Assembly: GCA_013399895.1 (NCBI GenBank)
Contig: VXBA01003719.1
Location: 195,521-259,520, forward strand
Direction: 5' to 3'
Origin: Serilophus lunatus
Taxonomy: Eukaryota > Chordata > Aves > Passeriformes > Eurylaimidae
Length of the DNA stretch: 64,000 bases
Part shown: piece by piece, positions 21,137 to 34,195 of the stretch
Position numbering within the stretch: position 1 is the first letter of the stretch
Layout: every line of letters begins with the position of its first letter
Position numbers and translations under genes: made by a program
Notes under the pieces: generated by a model
Databases searched by the model: none
Seen by the model: the letters and a program-made list of their open reading frames with translations, nothing else
What the model was told of the DNA's origin: nothing

Positions 21137-24100
21137 TATATTTAATGCAGGCCATTATCCCAGTGAGATGCAGCATGCATAAAGCTTTGTGCAGGTTTGC
21201 TTTTTTAAAACCAAAGTTTGTACATTTCACATACATAATCTAAAAGCCTGAGGAAAACATGTAGAATACAGTTGTCGATGACAGTGATATTGAGGACATC
21301 AAGAAAGCCTGTATCAGCGCTTAATTGCTAATGCACTTATACTGAGCAAGGCATGCTGTTTGTGTTTAGAGCCCTGTGGTGTTCATTATTGCTTTGATTT
21401 GTGTCTCTTATAAGAATTCCAGGAACATTAGGTACAGGTACATGGTACATAACTGAGCTTTTCCTGATCATTTTATCATGGTGTATTTTAAACTTGTATA
21501 GGGATAAGCATGAAGGAGTCATGCATATGTATAAATAATGTATTTGACCAGTGTAAAAATAGTTCTGTTGATGTATTTGAAATGTAAGTACATTTTGTGC
21601 CACTAACACTGTGATGTATAAAAGAGCTGTTGAATGCCTTTTAATGTGGTGTTTTGTACTTTGAATCATACTGAAGAGTTTAATTTGTAATTTCAATAGA
21701 TATTTTAAATGAGTGTGTCTCCTGTGATTCTTCATAGTGATTTTTCAGTTCTATAAGTACACTAAAGAAAAGTATTTTTGTTATGGTAGGACTCCCCGTG
21801 CTGTTCTGCCTCTCAGTCCTTCAGTGCAAGCACAGCCTTGCAGCCTGGAGCCCTCCTGCCACACTTCAGGGCATCATTGTGGTTTATGACTCGCTGTCTC
21901 CCAGCTTAGCCAAAAGAGGGAATCTGAGTATTTCTAGAGCTTTTATGAACCNATTCTGAGATGCATGTTTATTCTTGCACCACAGGTTTAGATCTGGTGG
22001 GAGTGGCTCTGAGCAGCTTTTATTCTCCTCTGTTTGGTGATGTGGCAATGAAACTATTAAAGGCAAAGCCCAATCTCCTGAACAACAGAGCATACTTAAC
22101 TCTCTCTGACAGTGGTAGTGGGCTCCCGTGTTCTTGACTCAGGCACTTTGTATTTTGCCTAAACTGCAGCTGAGGATGTAGACCTTCCTTCAGTCCCCAT
22201 CATTTCTTTTTCATTTGTTAGAATACACTTTGTCTATACACATAAAAAAATTCAGACACAATTTCTTTAAGAATATAGTGTGTGTAAATAATATGCATCT
22301 ATGTGCTTTATGCTTGACAATTTTAGAAAAATCAAGGCCACATAATAGCTGCTATGCACTCATTCCTTCTTTCATTTTCGTGCAGCATAATGATTTTTGT
22401 CCACAAGGGTAAGATCAATTTAGGTATTTTGTTCAGTTAATAGGGAAGAAAATAATCTATAAAAGCCACAGGGGTTTTTGACATATTCTAGAAGCAAATA
22501 TTAGTAACAAAGCAATCTTTCTGGTTGCTTCAGCTACTCCCACAGTCTGTTGCTTCCAACTGGGATATGTTTTGCATTGTAGTTTTCTCTTAGAGAGTAG
22601 GATTATTTCCCAGTTATATGGAGGAATCATAGTTTGGTAAGATTTAGCTCCTGGGCATTTCCTGTCTCTCTGCCAGGTTCATCTTCCCTTGCTGTAGCAG
22701 GATTTTCTAACCCATGCCTTCAACTGTGTGACTGGGTTTCTGCACAACTGGCTGTCAGAGAATCAAGCACTGCAGAAACTCTTAAGTAACAATCAACTGT
22801 CTAAAATTAGAACACTTAAATTGAATTCTTAAATGGCAAACTTCTAGTCCAGGATCGTTCAGTTGCCAGAGGTGTGCCACATCCATAGTATTAAGCTCTG
22901 CTGAGAGGGGCCCCAGTCCCAGAATAACTCCTAAAGGGTACCTGGGCATTGGATTGGAGAGTTCAGGTCAAAATCATGTCAGTATCTGCCCTGCAAAAAT
23001 TGAAAGATTGAGACAATAGAATTGCATCCATCTTTGCTATGAATTGGATGCTGAAGACCCATTAAAACAAATTAGAGTTTCCATTGTCTTTAGGTGAGTT
23101 TAGATTTTCATTTCAGGTGAGCAAAGAGCTCATCTTGCTGTGCAAGAGAGCAGTTGTGACAGAACTGTGTTTTGCTGACAGGGTTTTCTCTGCTAGTGAG
23201 TTGCTTGAATTGTCATGATCTGTTTTGTGTAACAGAATATGAGACTGATTTTGCTATGGACTATAAGAGAAAAAAAGTTATATATCGTTAAAAGAAATGC
23301 AATAATTTAGCAGGTTCTGGAAGCCTGACCTGCTCATACTGGTCTAAATTAAAGATGTGGGCTCAGCCATTCCTGAGATCTGACTGCTATGTGTTAAAGT
23401 ACAAACAATTTTTCCTGTTTGCTCCATCAAGATGATGTTTTGGTGGGTGGCAGAAATGCTTGTGGTGCCTCTAAATCCTGAGGTCTTACTGTATTTGGAG
23501 AATGCCACTGTCATTTTGTGGGTTAGCCACAAGAGAAATGCATGAACTTATGCAAAGTTGCATTTAAAATTGCCTCAGCAGGTGAACAGAGTGCAGTGTT
23601 TCTTTGTTTTCATGCCTTAGTAATTATTAGTGGACTCATTTTGTTGAAGTCTCATGTAATGAGGGGTACGGGTCAAATGAGAGTTGGAACAGGAATAAAC
23701 TTTTCCTACTGCCTTAGCAAAGCCCCCTGGAAGGGTGTTCCAGACAGCTGTGTGAGCGGTGCTGCCGTGAGCCAGCAGGGAGCAGCCGCCGATCGCCATG
23801 GCTCAGTGTGGATAGGCTTCCTGGAGAAATCCCTGGGAACCAGATTTCTACCTCGAGCTTATAAAGTCTGTGTTTCAAAGCCTCCACAGAGCTCATTGTA
23901 AAGATAGAGCTAAAAATAACACTGTTATGATGGGCCTGCCCACTCTGCTGGGGCTGCTCTAATCTCTGATATTAACATACGTTATTGCTCCTGTTCTCTG
24001 AGAGTGTAAAAACCTTTTCCATAAAGGAAAAAGCCCACGTGTTTGAACTTTCAAAAGCTAATATAGAGATGTTCCAGTCTACAAAGGTAAAATGAGAGGT

Positions 24101-27100
24101 GCAAACCAGAGGTGTGTTTCAAAATGCCATGTTCAAAGAGCACTGACTAATCACACTGGAAGAAGAAGGGGGAACAGTAAAAATCACCTACAAACAGTAT
24201 TGGCTAATAACATTGTCTCCTTTCTATATTTTATAATTGACGGATGTTGGAGCTGTTCCAAATTACTCTTTTCTCCTTTTCTCACCATGCCTGCTGTTGT
24301 ATGTGTGTTCCTTAATACAGATGTTCAGCAGAAACAATGCAGCTGTCCAAACAATAACCATCCATTCAGCAATCAACATGTTTGGCAGGGGAGACAAGCT
24401 GCAAGGGTTTGTTGCTGTGAGTCCTTCTGCCTTTACCTCACTCTATTTATATATGTTCCAAAGTTCATGTGTCTTCCTTCCCTTGCCCAGCCCTCAAGTA
24501 TATCTGAGAAAAGCAAAGTGAAAGGTTAGTTTCTTGTATTTTTTGTGGCCTAGAGGTATGTTTCAGGGTCCTGCCAGTGCTGACACGAACTCTTAACTTT
24601 AAAAAGAAAATAAATAATACGCAGTCCTGGCTGCAACAATCTCACTGACAAACTTCTAGGGACTCCCAGGAAACTTCTAGTTCATGCCAATTAGAGCATG
24701 TTAGGGATGTGTTTGGAGCATGGTTTTGAGCTGGGTCCATTTTTTTCTTTTCAGAACCTTAACATTTTCTTACACAGAATAGTGCAATTAGAGGATTGGA
24801 ATAGCACAGTGTGTCTTATCAGACCACTAACTCTTTACTTCCATCATATCCACGCAATTTGTTCCATGAGATTTTTCCAGCCTTTAGCATCAATCGGGAT
24901 ACTGAGAACCATCACAGCACAGGATGCCTTTCAGTGTTCCTTGCAGCTTTTCCTGGATTCTCAGCAGCAGAATAGTGTTTCTAAGTGCAGAGTATTGAAG
25001 AATGTCCCTTAGAAGATGCAAATCTGGAGGAGCCAATCTCCCTGCTTCCCACAACTGGAAGCAGAAAGTGGAGAGATCCAGAGCAGCAGAAGGGAGAGGC
25101 ACTGAGAAAAAGAGCACCTTTCTCTCTGTCACCTCTACCTATGTTGTGACTAAAATGAATGTTGGTGCTCACTGCCATCTTTCTTACCTGCAATTTTTAT
25201 CCTTTCACTTGTGATCTCAGGATGTGCTGCATTGCAGGTTCTGTAGCCAATTTTTGGCATTTCCTTATAACTAAGATAAGGAAGGCAGAGGGGAGTTGTG
25301 ACTGGGTTAAAATACGAATGCCTTATGTGAGACCTGGTGCTCTGAGTCAGCTTCTCCCCTGCCCTAAAGTTGAGACAATTAACCCAGATATTTTTCTCTG
25401 CTGTTTGTCTGGGGAAATAAACTGACTGTTAATAACTACAGTATCTGCAAGTAGCATCTCATTCTACAGACATCCCAGGGTTCCTTTGAAACTTAAAAGA
25501 GTTCTGTAGGGTGTAGCTATCTCCGTTTCATAGCTTTTACCATTAAGCCTAAGAAAATGCCTTCTGAGCGGCAGGGTCTGGCCAGAAGCTGTGGGGAAAA
25601 TCTGTGGCTGTGAGGAAAAGGAAACAAATGCCTGAGGTTCCAGCAACATCTGCTTTATATCGCAGGGTACCTTAATGACCCTTCAGGACATTCATTAATT
25701 AAAGTCTTCAAAGTTTTTGGTCACAGCCTCAAATGTGCATAGGTCAATAAGGTTATAACACTGCTCTCATAGAATCTCATAGACTATGACTTTCCTTACT
25801 TTAACTCAAATATGAAGCTTGCAGAGGAGCTCTAGCTGCTATCCAGTGCCAGCAAAGCAGTTGAGAGCTGCCTGCCTGCTCTGTTCCTGCAGCTCGTGGC
25901 ACTATGGAGCACTCAGTAGCAATGGTTATGATTGTCTCTGCTCAGAGATGATCATCTCCAAGCAGGTGTGAGCAGCAGGTTTGTTGTTTCTGCAAGTGAC
26001 AGTTACTAGTCTCAATCAGGAGGTGTGTTGGGTGGGATTTGCCAATAAAACAACTAGCAGTGCCCCACTGGAAGGGTTTTATAGAGCTTTATGTTTCCGA
26101 GTATTCAACAACCACATGTGAAACTACAAGAAAGGCTCCTGGATACAAGGAGCATTCAATATGTTGGTAGGGAGAAGAAAACATTTTCTGTTTACAAGAA
26201 AGTATGATGATCTCTTTGAAGGCCATAAAAGCAGTCAGAACATGAGGCTCAGATAAAATTTAATTCCTCTCTAGGGTGTCCTGTATATCCTTTGTGTAGG
26301 ATAGGTTTTTCCACTTTGAAAAACTGATTATCTCCTAGCTTCTCTTAAGAGGTACTGTAGGCTCAACATAAGGTTTCTGTGATGGGTGTGTGGTTTGTGT
26401 GCTGTGCTTTGGCTAATTCTTGCCCCTGAAGCAGCTGAGAGGGGGTGGCCACAGAGGAATATTAAATGAGAGTAGTCCACAAAAATTAGAAAAGGTGATA
26501 ATCACTTGATTTGTCAGGAGGAGAATCAGGCAATTTTAGCAAACATCTCCAATTCTTTATTATTTCCTTCAAAAAGAAAAATTTCAAACGATATCTGGCA
26601 CGTATCCCTCTCCCACTCCAAAGAGAAGAAAACCTTTCTGGTGTTACTGCTGGCTTTTGTTTCACTGAAATGGAATTTTCTTGCTATTTTAAACCTAAGA
26701 AAGAAAACCCGAAATTCCAACAAGCTCTTGAGTGCTGCACAATGCCTGGCTTATTTCTTTTCATGCATGGTGTCATGGCAACAGGAGGAATTCAAAATTA
26801 ATTATAATCCAGGCAAGATGGCCTTTACTTATATTGTGTTGAGTTTAGCCTGCCTCCTGATTTTTTTTTTTTTGGCAAAGAAATATCTAAGGTGTTCCTT
26901 GCTACCAAGGATTTTTCTTCCTGGTAAAGAAATCTTTTGGTCATTAATTTCACCATGTAGCAAGCTGCCAATGAAGATGATGACTTTGAATTAATACAAA
27001 TATAGAGACAAAAAAGATTCAAAGGGGAAAGCAGAAAAAGGTACAAATGATTAAGAAAAACAGATCTTGTTAAATTTATTAAATCCTTTGAGTAAAATGA

Positions 27101-27650
27101 AGGTAGAAAGTTGTTTTTAATGGGAACAGCTCAACAAACATCGCTGTTAACAGTTTCCCTAAAAAGATTTAATTTATGACCTAGTAAACAGATATGAGAA
27201 TGTGCTTCATTTGATATGATTATGCCTTAACCTTAAAGACACCTTGGTAGTACACAAAGGAAACTCAGTGAAAATTCCATTAGGCTTTCAAGCCTAACAG
27301 ATATTTCACTTGCTTATTCAAATACAAAGTATCAGATTCTTCATTTTTCTCTTCAGTATTGCTAGAATCATACATTGTATGTATTTTCATAGAGTGAGGG
27401 CAAAATTCAAGTTTTTAACCATTAGGTAGTATGCTTATTCCTGGAAAACTCTGAAAATCTGTACCAGCAAGTCTATTTTGCAGTTGTGCCTGCAGATATT
27501 TTATGCATTCAATGAAGGGACCACAGTATAGACTGAGATATTCCTGCAGCCTGTTCTATGTAATGTAGAAATAACTACCATGTAATAAGTGAGCAATGAA
27601 TTTGTGAGGCAGCTTCTGGAAGATCATAAGAGGTGAAGAGGCATTAATCA
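21137..27650. other. Intergenic, no gene recognised
   Basis: This is AT-rich DNA with no supported gene. The longest ATG-started frame is 24092-24529 (145 codons, no recognised family). A CpG-rich islet lies at about 23690-23830, and one N at 21952. I see no repeat family that I can name. Confidence 0.6.
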
Positions 27651-27651
27651 T

Positions 27652-27671
27652 AAAAAAAAAAAAAAAAAAAG
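27652..27671 (+). repeat. Poly(A) run
   Basis: About 19 A's in a row lie about 110 bases upstream of an LTR fragment. No target duplication was identified. Confidence 0.9.
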
Positions 27672-27781
27672 GAAGCTTGGATTCTCCACGTGCGTGTGTT
27701 GGCTTTTGAACAATAACCATCCAGGCCTGCAAGTTTTCATTCATTATAAAAATCGCAAAACAAACAAACCAAAACCAAGTG

Positions 27782-27880
27782 TATTGGGTCTGTCTGAGAT
27801 GGAGCCCATTTCCCCATATAGCAGCTCTCACAGTGCTGTGCTGTGCGTTGTACATCCTCCATTCAAAGTGTTGATGTATT
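27782..27880 (+). mobile_element. ERVL-type LTR fragment (5' part of LTR)
   Basis: From 'attgggtctgtctgagatgg' through 'catttccccata' the sequence is identical to the start of the LTR at 46.6 kb, then runs on with 'cacagtgctgtgctgtgcgt'. It degenerates after about 27850. It is a truncated relic without internal viral genes, and an A/C-rich tract lies directly before it. Confidence 0.75.
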
Positions 27881-30800
27881 GCTCCACTTATCAGATGTGT
27901 GAGAGAACTCCAGGCACCTTTTCTGATTCCTCTCCACATACAGAGTAGCAAAGAGATGAATTCTGCTAGCCATGTTTTTTTGAAGATGGAAAGTTAGTTC
28001 AGTCAGAAATACTTGGGGTTGTAGACACTTCCCCAACATGGAGGATAAAGGTATTCTGGGGTGTGATGCCACTTTACCTTGAGCTTTCTGAAAAAATATA
28101 AGGCTAAAGGACAGTGGGTAAGAGACAAGAATATAACTAGATTTACTAATCCACATTTTCTCTGAGGAGTAGTGCTTTCACTGTGGCTCTCTTTCAGTGT
28201 TTTCAATCTGTACTGCCTGCAGCCAGTGCTGTTTATAGTCACAGATTATACTTCAGGATTTGTATTACCTGAATTGCCCTAGCATGTTTTCAGATGGTTC
28301 CACAAATTACTACTGTCATTTGTTTTGGATATTGATTCTGTTTTCTTTTATGCATGGAGATAGTGAGATCCAGGTTTTTTCCATATAGACTGGCAAGCAA
28401 GCAGTAATCAAGAGCATTGATGTGTACCAGTAACCTTTTTCTCCCAGGAGCATGCTCCCAAATTGTCATTCCTGAAAAAAATGTGATCCCAGTTAGCAAA
28501 ACAGTGAGGCCTTGCAGGCAGCTGATGGGAGTCTGTATGTTTAATCCACAGTTAAATAGAAGTGGGAAAGCAAAGTTTCTAACTCTGATTTTCCCATCCT
28601 TTGTTTTTAAAAACATTTTGTCATATTCAGTGTCAGAAGCAAATGCTGAGATGAGAGATAAACCAAAAGGCTACCACAGAGGTCACTTATTCAGCATCTT
28701 CTCTTGCTTTTACTTTTTTTCTATCAAACAATAAAATCTCTAAATATCTTAGAGAAACTTCTGATTTTGAAAAACAATAAAGGAAGCTGCATCAAACAGC
28801 AGTGATGGCTGTAGTCGTGGTCACACAATATGCAATAAAACCTTGCAGTAAAACAGCAAGTTTCTATCCCACTGCAGTCTAGGAGCTGGGATATAAATAG
28901 CGAGTGTGAAATTGTGTCTAAAAGGAACAGAGATTCACAAGGCAGCCTTATTTTTTCAAAGTCTTTCTCTGTCTTTACCTCTTCCATGTATACATACAGA
29001 TTTCCAGTATTTACGTTTGGTATGCATAATTTCTATTGCTCTGCAAAATTATTCATTCATTCCTTTCATAAAGCTGTAATAAGGTACCCAAGACTGAGTT
29101 TCTCACACTGATTCTCACTATTTTTCTCTCACTCAAACTGATCATCTACAAATTAGATATCTAGACAGCAAAGCCTCCCATTCCATTCAACAGAAAGAAA
29201 CCTCCAGAGAAGACTTATCTCACCTTAGCCAAGATTTGGACTTGTCTCTATGTTTGATGTCTAAGAGAGGTGAGATAAGATTAATTGCCCCCTTTTTCAG
29301 TCCATTGATGTTGAAGAAGCATAGAGTTGGTTTTCTATAACCCAAGCAAGCCTGATAGAAGATTCTTCACCTACTAAGAACAAACAGTGGAGCTTTAGGG
29401 ATACTGTTCACATGTTTATTGAGCAGCCAATCAGAAGTATCACTGTAGTCACTATAAAATTGTAGTCTGATAATGAGTTTTAGCTGCTTAAATTTCCTGA
29501 GATAAATTTATTTCTGAGGAGTTTGTGTGTTAGCTTTTGTTAAACTGGTTAGAGGATTATGTTCTTGACTGCCTGCTACAGAGATCAGTTCCCATTTTGG
29601 TTTCTGAGTTGACAGAATAGACCTTGTTTTCAAGGGTTATTTCAGGGGAGAGGGGAAAAGAAGTCTAGAAATCTTTCTTGGAAAAAAAGTGTGTTGCACA
29701 TGCTCTGTACTTTAGAAACATTGAGAAATGTATCTGAGTACTGGAGAAATTAAAATTATGAACTTGATACAGCCATGCATGGGAAACTCAAAATGAATTT
29801 GATTAAGAGTGAAAATGGCAAATAGTTCTGTGTCCCCTGTTTTAACTCTGATTAGAAACAGTCCGCTGAGTCTCTGTGAAGCAGACTTGCCTAAACTCAC
29901 CTGAAACACAGCAGGCTATCTTTATGATCTTCTGTTTATAGTTGTTTACACCCATCAGGTATGCAGGTGTGCTTTTTCCAGCTAACAGTTAACAATTTTA
30001 CATATCCAGATGTACTCCATATGTAAAAAGGTCTGTGTCAGGACATTCACAGTTTAAATCAGTACAATTTTAGGTAATATTTCTTCTTTCATTCTCTTCA
30101 CTCTCCCAACATAACTGCAGAACACTGGTGCCAGAAGCCATATGTCTTCACTTTTAATATTTATATGTAGTCTATAGTCCCCTCTGGTTTATTGTTTCTG
30201 ATTAATCCTTGTTTTTAGAGCAATTCATCAGTTTAAAAATAGATGGGTGTGTTACATTCAAAAATGCCAATGAAGGATGCATGCTTTGATATTTTGTTGT
30301 TCAAAAATGTACTAAATAATAATTTTTCATATAGTATAACTCTCTAAGACTTGCTTAACACAAGTATTTATGTATTTCTGGGCAGTTTGATATTCCAAAA
30401 TTGTATTTTATAATTAAAATAAATTTCAAAAATTAATTTATTGTTGCCATTATCATATTTTTTGGCAAATCTTACCTCTCCACTGTATTTTGGCTGAATT
30501 CTGGTCTCATGATTGCATCTTAGAGTCACTCTTATTTGAAATCATAGTCTCCTAAATCTGAAGGCTATGGCCAACAACATTATTTGACCAATAATAATTA
30601 TTTCTGGAATATAGTAGTAAGATCCAGGATGAAACATCCATTTCTTTTTTTTTTTAATTATTTTTTATTTCGTACTCTAAGTCTCTTTCTAACTCAAAGT
30701 GATGAGGTTCTAGGGATCAAAATGAAAATAAGAATAGGTTATTTTTTAATCTCTTGGTTTGGGGATTCTTCAGTTAGTAGCCAACAAGGCTACTGAAGTA

Positions 30801-31090
30801 TATGTGGCATTTGAGGAAGGTTATTGCAACCCCCACACCAGGAAGTGAGTTGAGCAAATGAGATGTCTGCACAGGATACCCCAGCTCCTGGCTCTTTGTT
30901 GTCCTGTAGTTGTAAGCCCAGCTGCAGAAAAGGAATATGTAGCTATACAAAAAAATCAAGGGATTTCTTCAGTTTTCTTCAGTTTGGACTTTCATTTAAC
31001 ATCGAGATAAATGTTGTCACCTGAAGACTGGTCACCCCTCAGCCAATTATTTGCATCTGCAGGTATGCAGCCCTTGAAAACCTGAACTGA
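27881..31090. other. Intergenic, nothing recognised
   Basis: This is AT-rich DNA with no supported gene, RNA or named repeat. Confidence 0.6.
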
Positions 31091-31095
31091 AATCT

Positions 31096-31290
31096 CATAG
31101 AATCATAAAGTCATGGAGTATTTTGAGTTGGAAGGGACCTTAAAGATCATTTATTTCCACCCCCTTGCCGTGNGGCTGCCAGCTTGGTCCTGTTGCTACA
31201 TGCCCTTGTAAAACGTCCCTCTCCATGTTTCTTGTAGGTTCCCTTCATGTACTGGAAGGCTGCTATATCTCGTCCGAGTTATGAACCAGC
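31096..31290 (-). mobile_element. CR1 LINE fragment, antisense
   Basis: 'tagaatcataaagtcatgga' followed by 'ttggaagggaccttaaagat' and 'gaaggctgctatatctcg' is the reverse complement of the last 200 bases or so of CR1. An N interrupts it at 31173. It is 5'-truncated, as is usual for CR1. Confidence 0.9.
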
Positions 31291-33925
31291 AGTTATGGAG
31301 TAATTTTAAAATGGATACTTTACATGGCTAAATCAAATGTTATTACAAAATTCATCTGGCAGGGATTTGTGGTCATTCTCTATCATCTTTCCCCACTATA
31401 TCATGCTATCCTGCAATGCTTGAACTGCTTTGTTTTCCTCAGAGGAAGATGTTGGATGTTTGAGGCATATTCTATCTGTGGTGGATGAGTAAACAATGAC
31501 TTTAGCCTGCAAAAAAGGACAATTGAGTGAAACAATGGTTTACTAATGGCTAAGTCAGGGAAGCCCTAGAGCAGGCTAAAGATTTTGAGGTTTCTCCAAG
31601 TTAGAGGTTTCAATAACAGGTCAGATAAGTATTTCTTAGGGAAGTTGTTCTAGTGATGGACTGGGGCCTCCTGAAACACTTCTGCTGTCCAGTGACTTTA
31701 AATCTATTACAAGACCTTGTGTTGTCAATAGCAATTCAAGTAGAACCTACTGTAAGCCATCATGAAAGTTAAGACCTGTGTTCAGATATTTGGGCTGGTC
31801 ATTATGGCTTCTAAGGTATTTTTATAACACAGGATGGGTACTAAAATCTCACTCCCTGGCAGCAAACATGCAAGATAGCAGATGGAGGAAGCAGCCTGAC
31901 TTTGTCCCAGCTCTGCTTCACATGATTACCAGTATGGGGGTATCCATATCACTGTTTAGCGGCTGTTTGTGAATTAAAGAAGTGGAGTTTTGCTTGACAA
32001 ATGCCCTTCCAGCAGCCTATAATAAAGACAGTGAAAATGAAAGGACAAACCGTCCTGTTCAATGGATTCGGTTTTACAGAGGCTTTGAGAAAAGACAGTA
32101 AGAGAGGAAAATATCTGACTTTGAAATAGTTTCAACATAAGCTTGGGAGTGAAGAGGGCTCGAGAAACAAAAGGAGATAGAGAAGAGGGTGTTTAGGTAA
32201 AAAACACTGGTAAGGGAAAGCCTTGTTTCAAAGGCCTATGTCAAACCTGCAATAGAAGACAAGTATACTTGTCCAGAAAGTAAGATCTGATGTAGACAGA
32301 TTCAACAACCTTATTCTTTTTTTGATAACCAAACAATGGGACAGTTTGGTACACCAGCTCTGCCAGGTTGACTAGTTTAAAATAGAATTAAACACTCTGG
32401 AATATACTCTGTGAAATACTGGTTGGAGACAGGACTTGCTGTCTTTGCAGATACCAGTCGCAGTGCTTAACAGAAGTTTTTTGTGGAGGGAAAGAAATAG
32501 CAGGCAGTGATGTTTGCCAAGTTGGACTTACTTGGGAAGTCAATAGACTAAATCTCTACTTTTCTTTGTCTTATTGGTTTAGTAAAGTGAAATCATCTTT
32601 AAAAGCCTGCCATTGTGTGATGTTTCTGGAGTCCAGAGATCCTTTCCAAACCTACACATCTACTTAGCACAAAACCAAGTTCTTCCTTCTTCCAGTTTGT
32701 GTAGATCAAAGTGGAGATAACATTCCTGCATTTTGGTAGCTTACTGCTTTCCAGGCATATATTATGTACTTCCTTAGTCCCTTTGGGCTAGCTATGAGCT
32801 GGACAATTATATTGAAGAACAATACATGCACTAAGGACTAGTAGTCCAGCTCAGTAGTACTCATGCAAGCCTTATACAGATTGAACTCGCACAACATTGC
32901 CCAGGTTTGTTAGACCCCAGCTGGCCCTAAACCCTAATCTGCTCTCAAAGCAATGGAAAGAAATCATATCAATATATTTTTCTATGAAGTGAAAAAAAAG
33001 GGAAACAACTGCATTTTTTTTTTCCCTGCATATTTCTAATGTAAAATAACATCAGAATTTAGAGATGGAAAAGTGGCATCAAAACGAGATTTGTTTTTTC
33101 ATCTCATGTGGGAAAGTAGAGACAGCGTTGTTCTTCAGGTTGTCACAAATGCAATACTGTATTTTATTTCCACTCTTCTTACCTGTATTGTATTTTATAG
33201 AAGGAAAAAAGTGCTCTCAATTCTTGCAGAGAAACAAACACCATAGAGTAAAATAGAAAATACAGAGTCTGACTGGTCATATTACAGAATAATGTTTTAC
33301 ATCTGATTGTATGTGTTATTACTTGATCTTGTGAAAGAAAAGAAAAAAAAAAAAAAGATAATTAAATCAGGAAACAAAAAAGAGCCATGGGAAACAGATG
33401 AATGATGACATCCAAAGAATGGCATGACAAAACTGAAGAAATGCTACACAAAGCCAGGAAATTGTCATTTTGCAGCAATGGCATCTATCTGTGATTGTCT
33501 TCGGTGCTGTTTCACCACATCCATCAGTGAAGGACGCACAGATGTCACCATGAGAAATTCACAATTTGAATAAAGTTCCACAGTAAGCAGTGGAAAGACT
33601 TTGATTGACTCCAGAGGGCTTTGGATCAGGCTCTTTCCATATCCTGGCTCGTTTTGGCTCAGGATCTGAAATCACTGTCTTTCTTTTTAATAACAGCACT
33701 TTCCATTTCTGTGATAACTTACATCTACAGAGCTCAGTGAAAGTTTTTAGTATTTCCTTTTATGAGTTCTATTAGTATCAAGCAAGATACGCTTGTAGCA
33801 TAGCTCTTCTGACCTTTTACTCCTCTTACAGTTCACAGCCAGCTGAAAATTGTAATTAATGTTGAATAAGAAATTGTAACATTTTGAAGAATGTTCTCAT
33901 TCTGGTTTAGAAAAATACAGAAGCT
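31291..33925. other. Intergenic, nothing recognised
   Basis: No coding signal or named repeat is seen. A poly(A)-rich stretch at about 33339-33356 is the only simple sequence. Confidence 0.6.
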
Positions 33926-33927
33926 GA

Positions 33928-34195
33928 AAAATACATGAAGCTGAGTCAGGAGAGGTTTATGTTGGATATCAGGAAAAGGTTCTTCATCCAGAAAGTGGTT
34001 GGGCACTGGAACAGGCTCCCCAGGGAAGTGGCCACAGCACCAAGCCTGACAGAGTTCAAGAAGCATTTGGACAATATTCTCAGGCACAAGAGGATTGTCC
34101 TGTGCAGGGCCAGGTGTTGGACTTTAATGATCCTTGTGGGTCACTTCCAACTCAGCACATTCTATGATTTTATGGTTCTATGATTCTATGATTTC
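33928..34195 (+). mobile_element. CR1 LINE fragment, 3' end
   Basis: The copy contains 'aggagaggtttatgttggat', 'ggcactggaacaggctcccc' and 'tggtggg'-like CR1 text, and ends in repeated 'ttctatgatt'. A short ORF2 C-terminal remnant reads HWNRLPREVATAPSLTEFK on the + strand. It is a moderately young 5'-truncated copy. Confidence 0.9.

Noticed and set aside
21337..21735. 132-codon minus-strand frame
   Set aside because: It shows no recognisable domain, AT-rich codon use like the flanks, and no splice or promoter evidence.
25755..25795. 'catagaatctcatagactat' as a CR1 end
   Set aside because: It is too short, and the following 'ggttggaaggga' CR1 text is missing.
26506..26994. 162-codon + strand frame with hydrophobic stretches
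   Set aside because: It begins with TTG, not ATG. A length of this order is expected about once by chance in this much AT-rich DNA, and no domain is recognised.
27556..27951. 131-codon minus-strand frame
   Set aside because: It crosses the poly(A) run and the LTR fragment, so its middle is poly-Phe from simple sequence.
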